Source of the DNA: JBBSJZ01 sp041751935
GTDB taxonomy: Bacteria; Planctomycetota; Planctomycetia; Pirellulales; Pirellulaceae
Direction of reading: 5' to 3'
Assembly: GCA_041751935.1 (NCBI GenBank)
Contig: JBGSIA010000166.1
Span: 122,764-186,763 of the forward strand
Length of the DNA stretch: 64,000 bases
The notes under the pieces are model-generated. The model worked only from the letters and a program-made list of their open reading frames with translations, did no database searches and was not told the DNA's origin. Of the stretch, positions 7,729-16,212 are shown in pieces; the first letter of the stretch is position 1; each line of letters begins with the position of its first letter. The position numbers and the translations under genes are program-made.

Positions 7729-9959
7729 GGCAATGTCCCGGTAACAAAGTGAATGCTCTGGACAAGCTCCGCGCCTTCCACGGCAATAAAACGCAAATCG
7801 ATTGCCGAAGTCGCAATGAAGCTGCCCGGCGGCAACGAGCCACCAAGTTGCAAGTTCTGTTTTAACCAATACTCCATGGCTCCGTCGATCGCATCGCTAT
7901 CTCCGGGAAACATCAGTTGGTTCAGAAACGAAAGCGTATCCACGGCGAATCGATTAAATGGATTTCGCCTTGATGATCCGCTCTCTTCGAGCAACCGTTG
8001 GCGGTTGTACAGGTCGCCAAGGCGTTTGGATGTGTATGCTTTCGTCGTAGAGGCTGCGATCTGTAGTCGACCACCAGCGGGCAATTCCTCGGCGATCCAG
8101 AACGCTCCTTCGCGATCTCGAATGGTGATGTCCAGCAGATTGATCGCCAGCGAGTTCTCTACAACCAGCGGTGAATGATCATCCTTGCGTGTCGCCGTCA
8201 CTTTTCCAAATTGCGGTAGAGATTGTTGGACAACAAATTGTCGCTGTTCTCGCGACGGTAGGACACCGGAAGAAAATCGCTGGTTTGCGCTGTCGATCGT
8301 CACTCGTCCCAGCGGCGGCAATTCAGCTTTCAAGAGCGCGTTCGCATCGACCTCCGTTCCATCGGGATACCACAGCACCTCGGCACTGGCATCAAACCGC
8401 AGTCCGTCGGCGGGACGAATCCCGGCAAAGTATGACCCGCGTGTTCGTGTAACGGCATCTTGGCTTTGTCCGTCCACATACGTGATTTGTCGGACGCGTG
8501 CGACGGTGCCAAATCCATCGGCGACAATTCCGTAGACAAACATTGACACGGTCGTCACCAACGCCAAGATTGGGGCGATGATAAACATCAAGTATCCTCG
8601 TCCACTGCGAGTCGTCTGTCGATACGCCACTGGTCCGACAAGAATTACGAACACAGTCAACAGTCCCATGAACGTGTACACGGGAGGCTGGGCCACGCCG
8701 GGAATTAGCCAACGGCGAAACCGCATATCGCCCAACAGCGGATCGACGCCACGACGTAGCGCCAGCGATCTCCAACCGGATTGGATTCGACTCACGATAC
8801 TCCAATGCACCGCTGTCTCGGGATCGTGCTGACTCAACCCAATCACTTGGCCAGCACCCAGCGAGAGCCGAAAAATGGAGTCCGACCAGATCTTAGGAGT
8901 CACCTTGGCATCCGCTTCAGCTCGCAACAATGACTCGGATAGCTCGCTTTGTAGTTCCAACCGATCCTGCTCGTTTAAGTTTCCGTTGAGGATGCCTACC
9001 GATGCTGATTTTAGTTCGTCAGTTAACCGCTGGTGTTCCTTGACCGCATCGTCGATCCAATGAAGATCTCGTAGCGCGGCTGCACTCGGTAGCGTATGGC
9101 CAAACGCAGCGGCGAGTGCGGCTTCGGATTCACACTGCCGTATCACGACAGTTCCGCCGAACAAAACCCAGTCTCTTATCGCCTTGTACTTTGGCAGCTG
9201 GCTGTCTCGCAATTGAACAAGCGCCTTCAGGTCAACAGCGATCACGTCCATCGCCTGCAGTCCGCGCCAGTCCAATGGCAACGAATCCGTTTCGCAAGTA
9301 ACGAGCTTAACCTCCGGGTGAAAGAACCCCATGCCTCGCGAGAACTGCGGGTTCATCACTCCAAAATCGGAATCGAACCAAGGGTTGAGTTTTTGAAACG
9401 CTTGCTCACTCTCGGTTTTATTACTGCTAACGATCAACCATTGATGACTCAGTTCTGAGTTACGTGTTTCGTCGAGGATTTGGTTGCGGTTTCTAACGCT
9501 GGCCCCAAATTCGATCGCGTAATCCACCAGTGGCTGGCCGTCTTCAAATAACTCAAACGAGTAATGATTGCCAAAGGTCCACTTTGGGATGAATCGCATC
9601 ACTTCCAGTTCTTTTGTGCCCTGTTCAATGACGATGGGCAGCTCGGTGATGATGACACCGCGGCTGGGCACCATGTCCTCGCTATCCGGTGTTAGCCGCG
9701 CGATAAGTTGGCGCTGTGCAGGCGAAGCGACCGGCAAACTGAAACGCAGCCGAACGGTATCGTAGCCCGGTGAAGGATCTTCGCTGAGTGTCAGCTCACA
9801 AGTGAACCCGGCGCTCTTGGACGAATCCTGCGGCAGAACCATGGGAGTGAAATGCGTTGGCAAGAGTTCTGCTGGCGAACTCGACTGGGCGAGCGTAAGG
9901 GATATCCCTGCGATCCAAACCATCAGACCAACAAAGAGGCTAGGTCGTATCGGCTGCAT
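7725..9959 (-). CDS. GldG-like membrane protein with GATase-like domain
   Basis: A 744-residue membrane protein in an ABC-2 exporter operon. It has a signal peptide (residues 1-25, ending around LAQSSSP), an extracytoplasmic beta-rich region, and at about residues 230-290 a Rossmann-like segment with DVIAVDLKALVQL and IRDWVLFGGTVVIRQ. That pattern (is the line item known, then Arg-Asp-Trp-Val-x-x-Gly-Gly) is the GATase1-like fold found in GldG, DUF4159 and related exporter partners; no catalytic Cys is evident. Membrane segments follow at about 430-490 (VYTFMGLLTVFVILVGPVAY and MFIIAPILALVTTVSMFVY), then a second beta-rich domain. Start: ATG at 9959 in a TGATG overlap with the upstream stop; GTG at 9962 is the alternative. 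Role in transport is inferred from context. Confidence 0.72.
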   Translation of the reverse strand: MQPIRPSLFVGLMVWIAGISLTLAQSSSPAELLPTHFTPMVLPQDSSKSAGFTCELTLSEDPSPGYDTVRLRFSLPVASPAQRQLIARLTPDSEDMVPSRGVIITELPIVIEQGTKELEVMRFIPKWTFGNHYSFELFEDGQPLVDYAIEFGASVRNRNQILDETRNSELSHQWLIVSSNKTESEQAFQKLNPWFDSDFGVMNPQFSRGMGFFHPEVKLVTCETDSLPLDWRGLQAMDVIAVDLKALVQLRDSQLPKYKAIRDWVLFGGTVVIRQCESEAALAAAFGHTLPSAAALRDLHWIDDAVKEHQRLTDELKSASVGILNGNLNEQDRLELQSELSESLLRAEADAKVTPKIWSDSIFRLSLGAGQVIGLSQHDPETAVHWSIVSRIQSGWRSLALRRGVDPLLGDMRFRRWLIPGVAQPPVYTFMGLLTVFVILVGPVAYRQTTRSGRGYLMFIIAPILALVTTVSMFVYGIVADGFGTVARVRQITYVDGQSQDAVTRTRGSYFAGIRPADGLRFDASAEVLWYPDGTEVDANALLKAELPPLGRVTIDSANQRFSSGVLPSREQRQFVVQQSLPQFGKVTATRKDDHSPLVVENSLAINLLDITIRDREGAFWIAEELPAGGRLQIAASTTKAYTSKRLGDLYNRQRLLEESGSSRRNPFNRFAVDTLSFLNQLMFPGDSDAIDGAMEYWLKQNLQLGGSLPPGSFIATSAIDLRFIAVEGAELVQSIHFVTGTLP

Positions 9960-10363
9960 CACGACGGTCGATCTCGAGGTGGAAGCGTTTGTGGAGGCAA
10001 TTGACCCTCAGCAAATGGACTGTCTCGCGGGGGCAATTCATTTGTTTCCAGTGTCAGACTTGCTGCGGTCCAGGAAAACAAGAACAAAATGCCGCCAACA
10101 CCCAAGACGGAAAGTGGAACCGCTATCCCAAACAATATCGCTCGGGCAAAGGCTCCGCCATCACCGGCCAGCCGCGCTAGCGTTGCCAAAATTGCGGCTA
10201 CGGCTGTCAGCAGCAACAAAAAGCGAAACGAAATTCGCGGCAACAGGCGACTTCGCAGCACGGGTTCGGTAGAGGAGGTATTCAAAGGTGCGAAGACCGG
10301 AAGAAAACGCAGAAGGATAAGAGCCGCAACTGCGAGTATTGTATCAGCCCTGGACAGGCCCAT
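9959..10363 (-). CDS. Small membrane protein of ABC exporter operon
   Basis: A 134-residue protein with three likely membrane segments: residues about 8-25 (ILAVAALILLRFLPVF), 47-65 (FLLLLTAVAAILATLARLA) and 75-100 (LFGIAVPLSVLGVGGILFLF), followed by a Pro-rich cytoplasmic or periplasmic tail. Not recognised as a named family. Its stop overlaps the start of the GldG-like gene, so it is translationally coupled to it and is probably an accessory part of the same exporter. The upstream lipoprotein gene ends 26 bases before it. Confidence 0.7.
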   Translation of the reverse strand: MGLSRADTILAVAALILLRFLPVFAPLNTSSTEPVLRSRLLPRISFRFLLLLTAVAAILATLARLAGDGGAFARAILFGIAVPLSVLGVGGILFLFSWTAASLTLETNELPPRDSPFAEGQLPPQTLPPRDRPS

Positions 10364-10389
10364 GTTAGCGTGTAATCGAGCCGCTCAGT

Positions 10390-11361
10390 TTACAGACGAT
10401 CGATGCTCGTGGGCACATGGGCGAATTTGAGCAGCAAGATCGTTTGTTGGGGTGTGCCGTCGGACATCTCGCCGCCAAACATCTTGCTGCCCAGACCGAC
10501 CCCGGAATCCATGCCGGAAATCACAAACAAGTCACCTTCACGCCCCGCCAAGTCGATCTCGAGTTGTTCCAGTGACCACGTACTGCGGCGATTCTCGATG
10601 CGAAGCGCCGAATCACTGCTCACATACGTTTGCTTCATCGAACCGTGCTGGATTTCTGGACGCAACTTCGCGAGAAGCTGACCCTCTGTCGAGCCGTCCG
10701 AGACCGTGACAGCAAACAAGTACTGGGGATCTTGAACCGTTTGCCCGATCGTCTGTCCATCGACACGAAGCAGTGAAACTTGTGTTCCACTGATTGGTTG
10801 TCGAACCGGCAATTCATAGCGGCGTCCAATTCGCATCTGGATCCGCTGGCGACCCTGGTTCGATTCGCTTGCGACTTCGGCTTGCTGTAAAAATGCGTCG
10901 ACGCGATCCTTGTTGGGAGTCATTGATTGAACGCGATTCATAAATCGCTCCTGCTCCATCACTCGGCCAATCCGCATTCCGTTTTCGCTAAGTCGGCGTC
11001 GCAATCCAGGCTCAATTCCCGTCTCGTCGACCCATTGCCACAGCGATTGAACGAGTTCCTGAGTCGAGCGATCACTAACTGATCCCACCGTTTGCGGTGA
11101 ACTGGCCCAGGTTTCAGCTACGGTTTCGTCGCTTGCCAGGTCGTTAACGGGTTCAGCTCCACGGACAGTTTCGCTCAGCACAATCGGAAAGAAATCGAAC
11201 TCGATCGCCGCTACACGCCGATCTTCGCCAAGACGCAATAGCGGCAGTTTATCAGCGGTCGAGGTGCTTGAACGGTCAGTCCAAGTGGCACAACCGCCCA
11301 CCAGCGAACTCGCAATGAGTACGACAAGCGTTGTCCAGCAATGACCAACCATACGTTGCAT
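10390..11361 (-). CDS. Hypothetical lipoprotein
   Basis: A 323-residue protein with a lipoprotein signal peptide: a hydrophobic core and the lipobox LVGGC, with the acylated Cys at residue 24. The mature part is mixed alpha/beta without a motif I recognise. A Gly/Met-rich stretch near the C-terminus (residues about 285-310, SGMDSGVGLGSKMFGGEM) stands out. It is the first gene of the leftward run that includes the ABC-2 exporter, 26 bases ahead of the small membrane protein. An AGGGA-like ribosome-binding sequence lies a few bases upstream of its ATG. It could be an outer-membrane partner of the exporter, but only position supports that. Confidence 0.65.
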   Translation of the reverse strand: MQRMVGHCWTTLVVLIASSLVGGCATWTDRSSTSTADKLPLLRLGEDRRVAAIEFDFFPIVLSETVRGAEPVNDLASDETVAETWASSPQTVGSVSDRSTQELVQSLWQWVDETGIEPGLRRRLSENGMRIGRVMEQERFMNRVQSMTPNKDRVDAFLQQAEVASESNQGRQRIQMRIGRRYELPVRQPISGTQVSLLRVDGQTIGQTVQDPQYLFAVTVSDGSTEGQLLAKLRPEIQHGSMKQTYVSSDSALRIENRRSTWSLEQLEIDLAGREGDLFVISGMDSGVGLGSKMFGGEMSDGTPQQTILLLKFAHVPTSIDRL

Positions 11362-12110
11362 CGAGTCCCTTCATGTAAAGCGAGTCAACCGAATGAGTGT
11401 TTCCGATATCAGCTATCTTGACTATTCATCGCGACGTTACGAAGCCAGCGAGCATAATGTCAAGAGAAACCGCGAATCAACCTGGGGATTTAAACTGTCT
11501 TTCCTTTTTGATATGCGATATTAATATTACCTCCGTCCCATTTTTCCATTTCAGATCACGCCTTGGTTGATTTTGACACTCTTGCGGACTTTTGTGCTCG
11601 GAGAATCGACGAGTTGCTAGGGAATGTCATCTGTCCAACTCGGGGTCCGACTGTACGCATAATTAACACAAAATTGACACTCGAACGGTATTTTTGTGAC
11701 GGCGAGATTCCGCACGTTTTGTTTCCCCGCTGGTTGATGTCGAGCGCAAGTTGCGTTCGTTGGCTCAACAGTTCGGTCAACCCCTCGTTCACGGCTTCGT
11801 CAGCATCGGGCCGTGATGTGAAATGCCACTAAACTCTTTTGTCTGGGCCGCTCATGACCACCTCAATGCACTTTTGTGGTGATGGAAAGTTACTTTCGAT
11901 GATTGCATGGACATGACCAGTTGTGCTTACGTTCATCTTTGCCCCACAATTCGTAGCACACCGATACGCAACCAGTGCATTGGGTATTAAGCTAACATCG
12001 AATCAAGTTGGCAGTCGGCACCCAATTTTTTTGTAGGTTGTCGATTTCCTGTTCTTCTTTTCGACAATAAACGACAGTGTTGCACCACATGCAAAATTTG
12101 GAGACCCGTG
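11362..12110. other. Long intergenic stretch without a convincing gene
   Basis: About 750 bases between two outward-reading genes. Only short open frames occur (up to about 90 codons), none with a signal peptide, motif or ribosome-binding site that I would trust. A noticeably AT-rich patch lies at about 11505-11550. The divergent arrangement means that promoters for the lipoprotein operon (leftward) and the DUF1579/DoxX genes (rightward) should lie here, but I cannot point to clear -35/-10 elements. It may be a scar of decayed genes, as the truncated DUF1579 gene next to it suggests. Confidence 0.5.
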
Positions 12111-12284
12111 ATGAAAAAACTATTTTTTCGCTCGCCAATCCTTTGTCCGGTGTTGATTGCTGGAATCTCTTTCGCCCAAGAACCTGCGGCGATGCCAGAG
12201 CCAACCAAAGAGCATTTCTGGCTTGCTACATTCACCGGCGAGTGGATCACATTCGAGTCCAGTACTGCGACGCGGGTCAAATAG
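12111..12284 (+). pseudogene. Truncated DUF1579 protein
   Basis: A 57-codon reading frame with its own GGAG ribosome-binding site at 12100-12103, a signal peptide (MKKLFFRSPILCPVLIAGIS, cleavage near FAQ-EPA), and then MPEPTKEHFWLATFTGEWIT. The last part matches the opening of DUF1579 proteins, which begin with Pro-x-x-x-Glu-His and a Gly-x-Trp a dozen residues later. Such proteins usually have about 150-190 residues, so more than half of the domain is missing. The stop (TAG at 12282) is in frame with the downstream DoxX gene, consistent with a deletion joining the two. Planctomycetes often keep DUF1579 and DoxX genes side by side. I regard it as a remnant, though a short peptide could still be made. 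Confidence 0.55.
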
Positions 12285-12314
12285 CAATCAATCGTTGCTC
12301 CGGTTCCCCATTTC

Positions 12315-12743
12315 ATGCATCCTTTAAGCAAGCGGAAACAGAAGTTGAAACGATCAAAATCGAAAATTGCCGGTTGGATACTTAGCGGTCTGCTTGTCGC
12401 TTTTCTTTGCTTAGCAAGCGCTAGCGGCAAATTCGTGGATTTTCCAAACAAAGACGAGATGTTTGCAAAACTGGGTTGGACGACTGACGTCATGTTTGCC
12501 ATCGGCATCGTCGAAGTCGTTGTCGCACTTCTTTTCCTCGTCCCCAGATCCGCCTTCATTGCCGCCATTCTGTTGTCTGCTTATTTTGGCGGCGCCACAG
12601 CGACTCATGTTCGAGTTGGTGATCCTTTCTTCATGCCGATCATCCTCGGCGTGGTCGCTTGGATTGCGCTGGGTCTACGTGATCGGCGTGTCTTTCACAT
12701 CGCGTTTCAACCTGACACAACCACCCCGGGAGAGCAATCTTGA
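12315..12743 (+). CDS. DoxX-like family membrane protein
   Basis: A 142-residue protein with four membrane segments (residues about 18-36, 58-76, 80-97 and 105-122). The family is recognised by GWILSGLLVAFLCLASASGK at the first segment, VEVVVALLFLVPRSAF in the second, and the short loop GGATATHVRVGDP before the last one, typical of the DoxX_2 (DoxX-like) group. The basic N-terminus (KRKQKLKRSKSK) favours cytoplasmic placement. No good ribosome-binding site is visible at 12315, and the frame is open back to the TAG of the DUF1579 remnant, so the exact start is uncertain. Function of the family is not well defined. Confidence 0.82.
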   Translation: MHPLSKRKQKLKRSKSKIAGWILSGLLVAFLCLASASGKFVDFPNKDEMFAKLGWTTDVMFAIGIVEVVVALLFLVPRSAFIAAILLSAYFGGATATHVRVGDPFFMPIILGVVAWIALGLRDRRVFHIAFQPDTTTPGEQS

Positions 12744-12879
12744 CGAGGTGGCATTGCATTGTTTTCAACGTCCCTGGTGGACGAGCTGGAACGGATACGG
12801 TTGGCCGAAAAGCGGCGCAGTCGTATGCGGTACCGACAGCCATTTCGGAGTAATCGCTTCGGGGTGATCGTCTTGGTTC

Positions 12880-13713
12880 TTAATGGAACTCGGCGAATGA
12901 AACTTCGCGATAGATCGCCAACATCCCGCCGACTTCCGTTATCGTTTTGCGATCTGACTCGCTCAATTGCTCGATTACTTCGTGAGTGCTGCGGAAACGA
13001 TCACTCGTCAACCCTCGTCGGATAGTGAGAGTTGTAATTCGTGGCAGTTTTCCAACCGCTGCAACCTGCTGATTGAGAGTCATCCGCCCGAAGGGAGCTG
13101 AGCCGATTCGGCGAGCGACGTTCAGCCGCAGTGCCCAGTCGGCGAATTGAGCATACTGGCGCGAGATCGAGGGCGTCCGCGGCGTTTGCGTCAGCACTTC
13201 GTATTGGACGTCGCCGTATCGGATCATATACCCATCCGACAGACTATCGCCAATCGATGCAAGCGAATCGTCGATTGTCCCCACGTCCTGTTGGGCGACG
13301 TTCACAATCGGCTGCGTCGTTGCGGATAGTCCCAGTCGCTCTTGTTTATTGGCATCCGTTGCAGCAGCGCGAAGTTGAGCAGTGAGTTTCATCAAGTCGT
13401 CCGTCGAGATTGTCGTACGAACTTGTGTGGCCCGATTCAGCAAAATGACGCGTCCGCGCTGAGGATCGAATACGCTCACAATGGTGTCGTCGAGCTGCGG
13501 AAGATCGTAGACAAGCGAGTCGCTAAACAGAATCAAATGCTCCGCTGACGCCTCTTTATCATTGCCCGAGTATATGGTCGTCGTGACACGAAAATTGGAG
13601 CTCGGTTCGGTGGCGACCGGCAAGCCAATAATCGTGGTTTCCGCCACAAGACGCTGTTCGCTGATGACCACAAAAGCAGCCAGTATGACGACGAGGGGGG
13701 GAATGCGGTTCAT
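12880..13713 (-). CDS. Secreted protein of unknown function
   Basis: A 277-residue protein starting at the ATG at 13713, with a signal peptide (MNRIPPLVVILAAFVVISEQ, likely cleavage near VAE-TTI). The mature part begins with beta strands (FRVTTTIYSGNDKEASAEHLI, split across residues about 41-61) that read like an outer-membrane-lipoprotein-sorting or LolA/VioE-like sheet: a query on a molecule's phosphorylation or loading cannot be made from sequence alone. A helical C-terminal half follows. It diverges from lgt, whose start is 111 bases away. Not recognised; the sheet-like first half followed by helices is all I can say. Confidence 0.6.
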   Translation of the reverse strand: MNRIPPLVVILAAFVVISEQRLVAETTIIGLPVATEPSSNFRVTTTIYSGNDKEASAEHLILFSDSLVYDLPQLDDTIVSVFDPQRGRVILLNRATQVRTTISTDDLMKLTAQLRAAATDANKQERLGLSATTQPIVNVAQQDVGTIDDSLASIGDSLSDGYMIRYGDVQYEVLTQTPRTPSISRQYAQFADWALRLNVARRIGSAPFGRMTLNQQVAAVGKLPRITTLTIRRGLTSDRFRSTHEVIEQLSESDRKTITEVGGMLAIYREVSFAEFH

Positions 13714-13824
13714 GAATCGTCGGTTCCAAGGTACAGCACTAGACGTTCCGGCGTCCTAGACCGTAGAAAAGCAACTGGGCTCGCGTCCAGACCAAACTTT
13801 CTTTCGCCTGAATCGGCCAATCAG

Positions 13825-15087
13825 ATGCACCGCACGTTACTGTTTATCCCTCACGAAATCGCCGGAGTCCCAGTTTTTGGCTTTGGTTGGGCTCTGGTTG
13901 CGCTGGCGATCGGTTTCACAATTCGCATGGCGATGCTGTCGATTTACAAAAATGCCAATTTGTCGCAGCTGGCTAATGAGCTGTGGGTTTGGGCAATAGC
14001 CATGGCGGTGATAGTGTTTGCGATGCCGATGGTAGAGTTGAAAAACATTGACGGCGCCCCCAGCGGAATGGCGATTCGCGGCTATGGCGTGATGCTTTTG
14101 TTGGGAGTTTGTGCGGCAGTCTCGCTTGCGGCTTATCGTGCCACTTTGCGCGGAATTGACCCCGACGTCATCTTGGCGATGGCGCCTTGGGCGTTCATTG
14201 GCGGCATCATTGGTGCGAGAATGTTTTATGTAATCCAGTATCGTGAAAATTTTTACGCTGATTCGGTGTGGCAAACGTTTCGCAATATGCTTGCGTTCAC
14301 CGAAGGGGGGCTAGTCGTATACGGTTCGTTTATCGGTGGATTCATTGCGGGAGGATGGTTCGCGCTGCGGCATAAGATTCCGTTTTTTAAACTCGGCGAC
14401 ATCATCGTGCCCAGTCTGTTCATCGGAGTATTTTTGGGTCGCATCGGTTGTCTCATGAACGGCTGTTGTTATGGTGGCCGCTGCGATGACGCCCCGTACG
14501 CACTGTACTTTCCGCCCAATAGTCCTGTGTACGTGGAACAATTGGAGTCTGGCGAGCTTCTTGGCTTGTTGGTCGATTCTCGTAGCGGCATTATTTCATC
14601 GGTTCAACCGAATAGTATCGCAGCCGAAGCAGGGGTCGTTGCGGGTTCGAAGCTCGAGCGAGTGCAGCGAATGTATCCCCAGCGAAACAAAATTCAGACC
14701 AATGTACCAGAGGAACAAATCATTCCTGGGGTTGCCGCACTCATTGATGGAAAAACTTATCAGTGGACAGCCGATGAACTGCCCACCAGAGCGCTTGCAG
14801 TTCAGCCGGCCCAGCTAATCAGTAGTCTTGGCTCGCTGGCGTTGTGCCTTGCTTTGTGCGCGATCCCTTTGGGTCGATACCGTGAAGGACTGGTGTTGTT
14901 TCTCGGACTATCTGGTTACGCGATTCTGAGGTTCATTATGGAGTTAATTCGAGTTGATGAAGGCGGCCAGTTCGGGACGTCGCTTTCGATATCGCAGTGG
15001 GTCAGCATCATCGTGCTGGTACTCTGTCTTGTGGGGCTGGCGTGGATTTACCAGCGACCGAAAGCACCCGAAGCGATCGCTCAGTAA
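13825..15087 (+). CDS. lgt: Prolipoprotein diacylglyceryl transferase with PDZ-like insert
   Basis: Lgt transfers diacylglycerol from phosphatidylglycerol to the lipobox cysteine of prolipoproteins in the inner membrane. The 420-residue protein is about 100-130 longer than usual. The core is clear: about seven membrane segments, GGLVVYGSFIGG near residue 161 and the signature GRIGCLMNGCCYGG at residues 205-218 (Lgt usually has Gly-Arg-x-Gly-x-x-x-Asn-Gly). The extra length is a hydrophilic insert at about residues 235-325, between the signature and the VQPAQL segment; it contains SGIISSVQPNSIAAEAGV followed by AGSKLERV, which reads like a PDZ ligand-binding loop and helix. Its stop overlaps the converging glycosyltransferase by 7 bases. 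Many lipoproteins in this window would be its substrates. Confidence 0.93.
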   Translation: MHRTLLFIPHEIAGVPVFGFGWALVALAIGFTIRMAMLSIYKNANLSQLANELWVWAIAMAVIVFAMPMVELKNIDGAPSGMAIRGYGVMLLLGVCAAVSLAAYRATLRGIDPDVILAMAPWAFIGGIIGARMFYVIQYRENFYADSVWQTFRNMLAFTEGGLVVYGSFIGGFIAGGWFALRHKIPFFKLGDIIVPSLFIGVFLGRIGCLMNGCCYGGRCDDAPYALYFPPNSPVYVEQLESGELLGLLVDSRSGIISSVQPNSIAAEAGVVAGSKLERVQRMYPQRNKIQTNVPEEQIIPGVAALIDGKTYQWTADELPTRALAVQPAQLISSLGSLALCLALCAIPLGRYREGLVLFLGLSGYAILRFIMELIRVDEGGQFGTSLSISQWVSIIVLVLCLVGLAWIYQRPKAPEAIAQ

Positions 15088-16178
15088 AAATTGGCGTCAT
15101 GAAATGGCATACTGATTGCAATCGGCGTCTCGCCTGGCTGGTGTTCACGAAGCCGCGCTAAGAACTTATCGCCTCGCAGATATCGTTCGTAATAGGCGAT
15201 CGTTTGCGAGCGAATTCGCGCCAAATCTTCGCTGGAAAAACGCTGAATTCGACTGATCGCAGCCACCAAGCCCGCTTCGCCCTCGAAACGGATCGCGTTG
15301 ACTCCGTCCATCAATTTGGGACTGAACCGATCACCATATTCGATGATCGGAATTGTCCCGACACTCATCGCCTCGATGACATTATGACACATCGGTTGGC
15401 ATACCCCTGGACAACATACAAAAAAGTTGTGTTGTGCCAGCGTTGGCAACCACTCTGCGGTCGAGAGCGGCGATGTAGAGGCGTCAAGGAGGACAATTTG
15501 CTCATCGGATACCGTCGCATTCAAGCGTTCAAGAATATCGCCAGGAAAACGACGCCGAAGCGATTCCACAATTTGCAACCGCGTCATCACACCGAAATTG
15601 CCGCCAACGTTCTCATAGTTAGCCTTCAATCGACCGGCAAAAAATATTCCGCCGCGGGGCGTTCGTTGGCGCAGCTCGGATAAGTTGACGCTGGATAGGA
15701 GAGTCAGTGTATGCGGGTGCATCGGATAGGGCATTACCTCGGTTCCCGCGACCGCATCACGTCCTATCAGCAATCGGAAGTGCGTATACTCGTCAGCTTC
15801 TGCGTAGAGTTCATGCCGAATATTTGCGTCGTGAAAGACCAGCGAGCCACGGGGAAGCGGCTTATCCGGCTGAAGCCAGATGAGGTTCGCACCAGAGAGT
15901 AACTCACGACCGTATAACTTACGTACCAGTGCCGCAAACAACACTCGCGAACAGCGTAGGTAGAACGGTGACCCGATCATCTGGGCGTGAAGCACAAGGG
16001 CGTTTAAATGACGACCGCAATCGAACTGCAGTTGCGGAGTGGTCATTTCCAGAACAATCGGTCGCCCCACGTGCGAGCCAGCATCGACGCGCACACGTCC
16101 ACTGTAGATTGTTTCAGCGCGACGCCAGTCGATGGGGTAGCGAGCAATGGATTTGAGCCACATCGCCGTCAGTGTCAT
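15081..16178 (-). CDS. Exostosin-like glycosyltransferase
   Basis: A 365-residue putative glycosyltransferase without signal peptide. The C-terminal half carries the donor-site pattern HNFFVCCPGVCQPMCHNVIEA followed by SVGTIPIIEYGDRF, close to the exostosin/GT47 pattern in which a Cys-Pro-x-Gly segment is followed by Arg/His, Glu-Ala and Gly-x-Ile-Pro-Val-Ile. The ATG at 16178 (MTLTAMWLK) is preferred to the TTG at 16202. It follows the other glycosyltransferase by 34 bases on the same strand, so the two are probably one operon acting on a surface glycan. Sugar and acceptor cannot be read from the sequence. Confidence 0.68.
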   Translation of the reverse strand: MTLTAMWLKSIARYPIDWRRAETIYSGRVRVDAGSHVGRPIVLEMTTPQLQFDCGRHLNALVLHAQMIGSPFYLRCSRVLFAALVRKLYGRELLSGANLIWLQPDKPLPRGSLVFHDANIRHELYAEADEYTHFRLLIGRDAVAGTEVMPYPMHPHTLTLLSSVNLSELRQRTPRGGIFFAGRLKANYENVGGNFGVMTRLQIVESLRRRFPGDILERLNATVSDEQIVLLDASTSPLSTAEWLPTLAQHNFFVCCPGVCQPMCHNVIEAMSVGTIPIIEYGDRFSPKLMDGVNAIRFEGEAGLVAAISRIQRFSSEDLARIRSQTIAYYERYLRGDKFLARLREHQPGETPIAISMPFHDANFY

Positions 16179-16212
16179 CTGCTTTCTCCCAAACACTGGC
16201 AATTTGGCTGAG

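Noticed and set aside
11556..11832. Short open frames on both strands in the gap before the DUF1579 remnant
   Set aside because: Neither has a ribosome-binding site, signal peptide or motif; composition looks non-coding.
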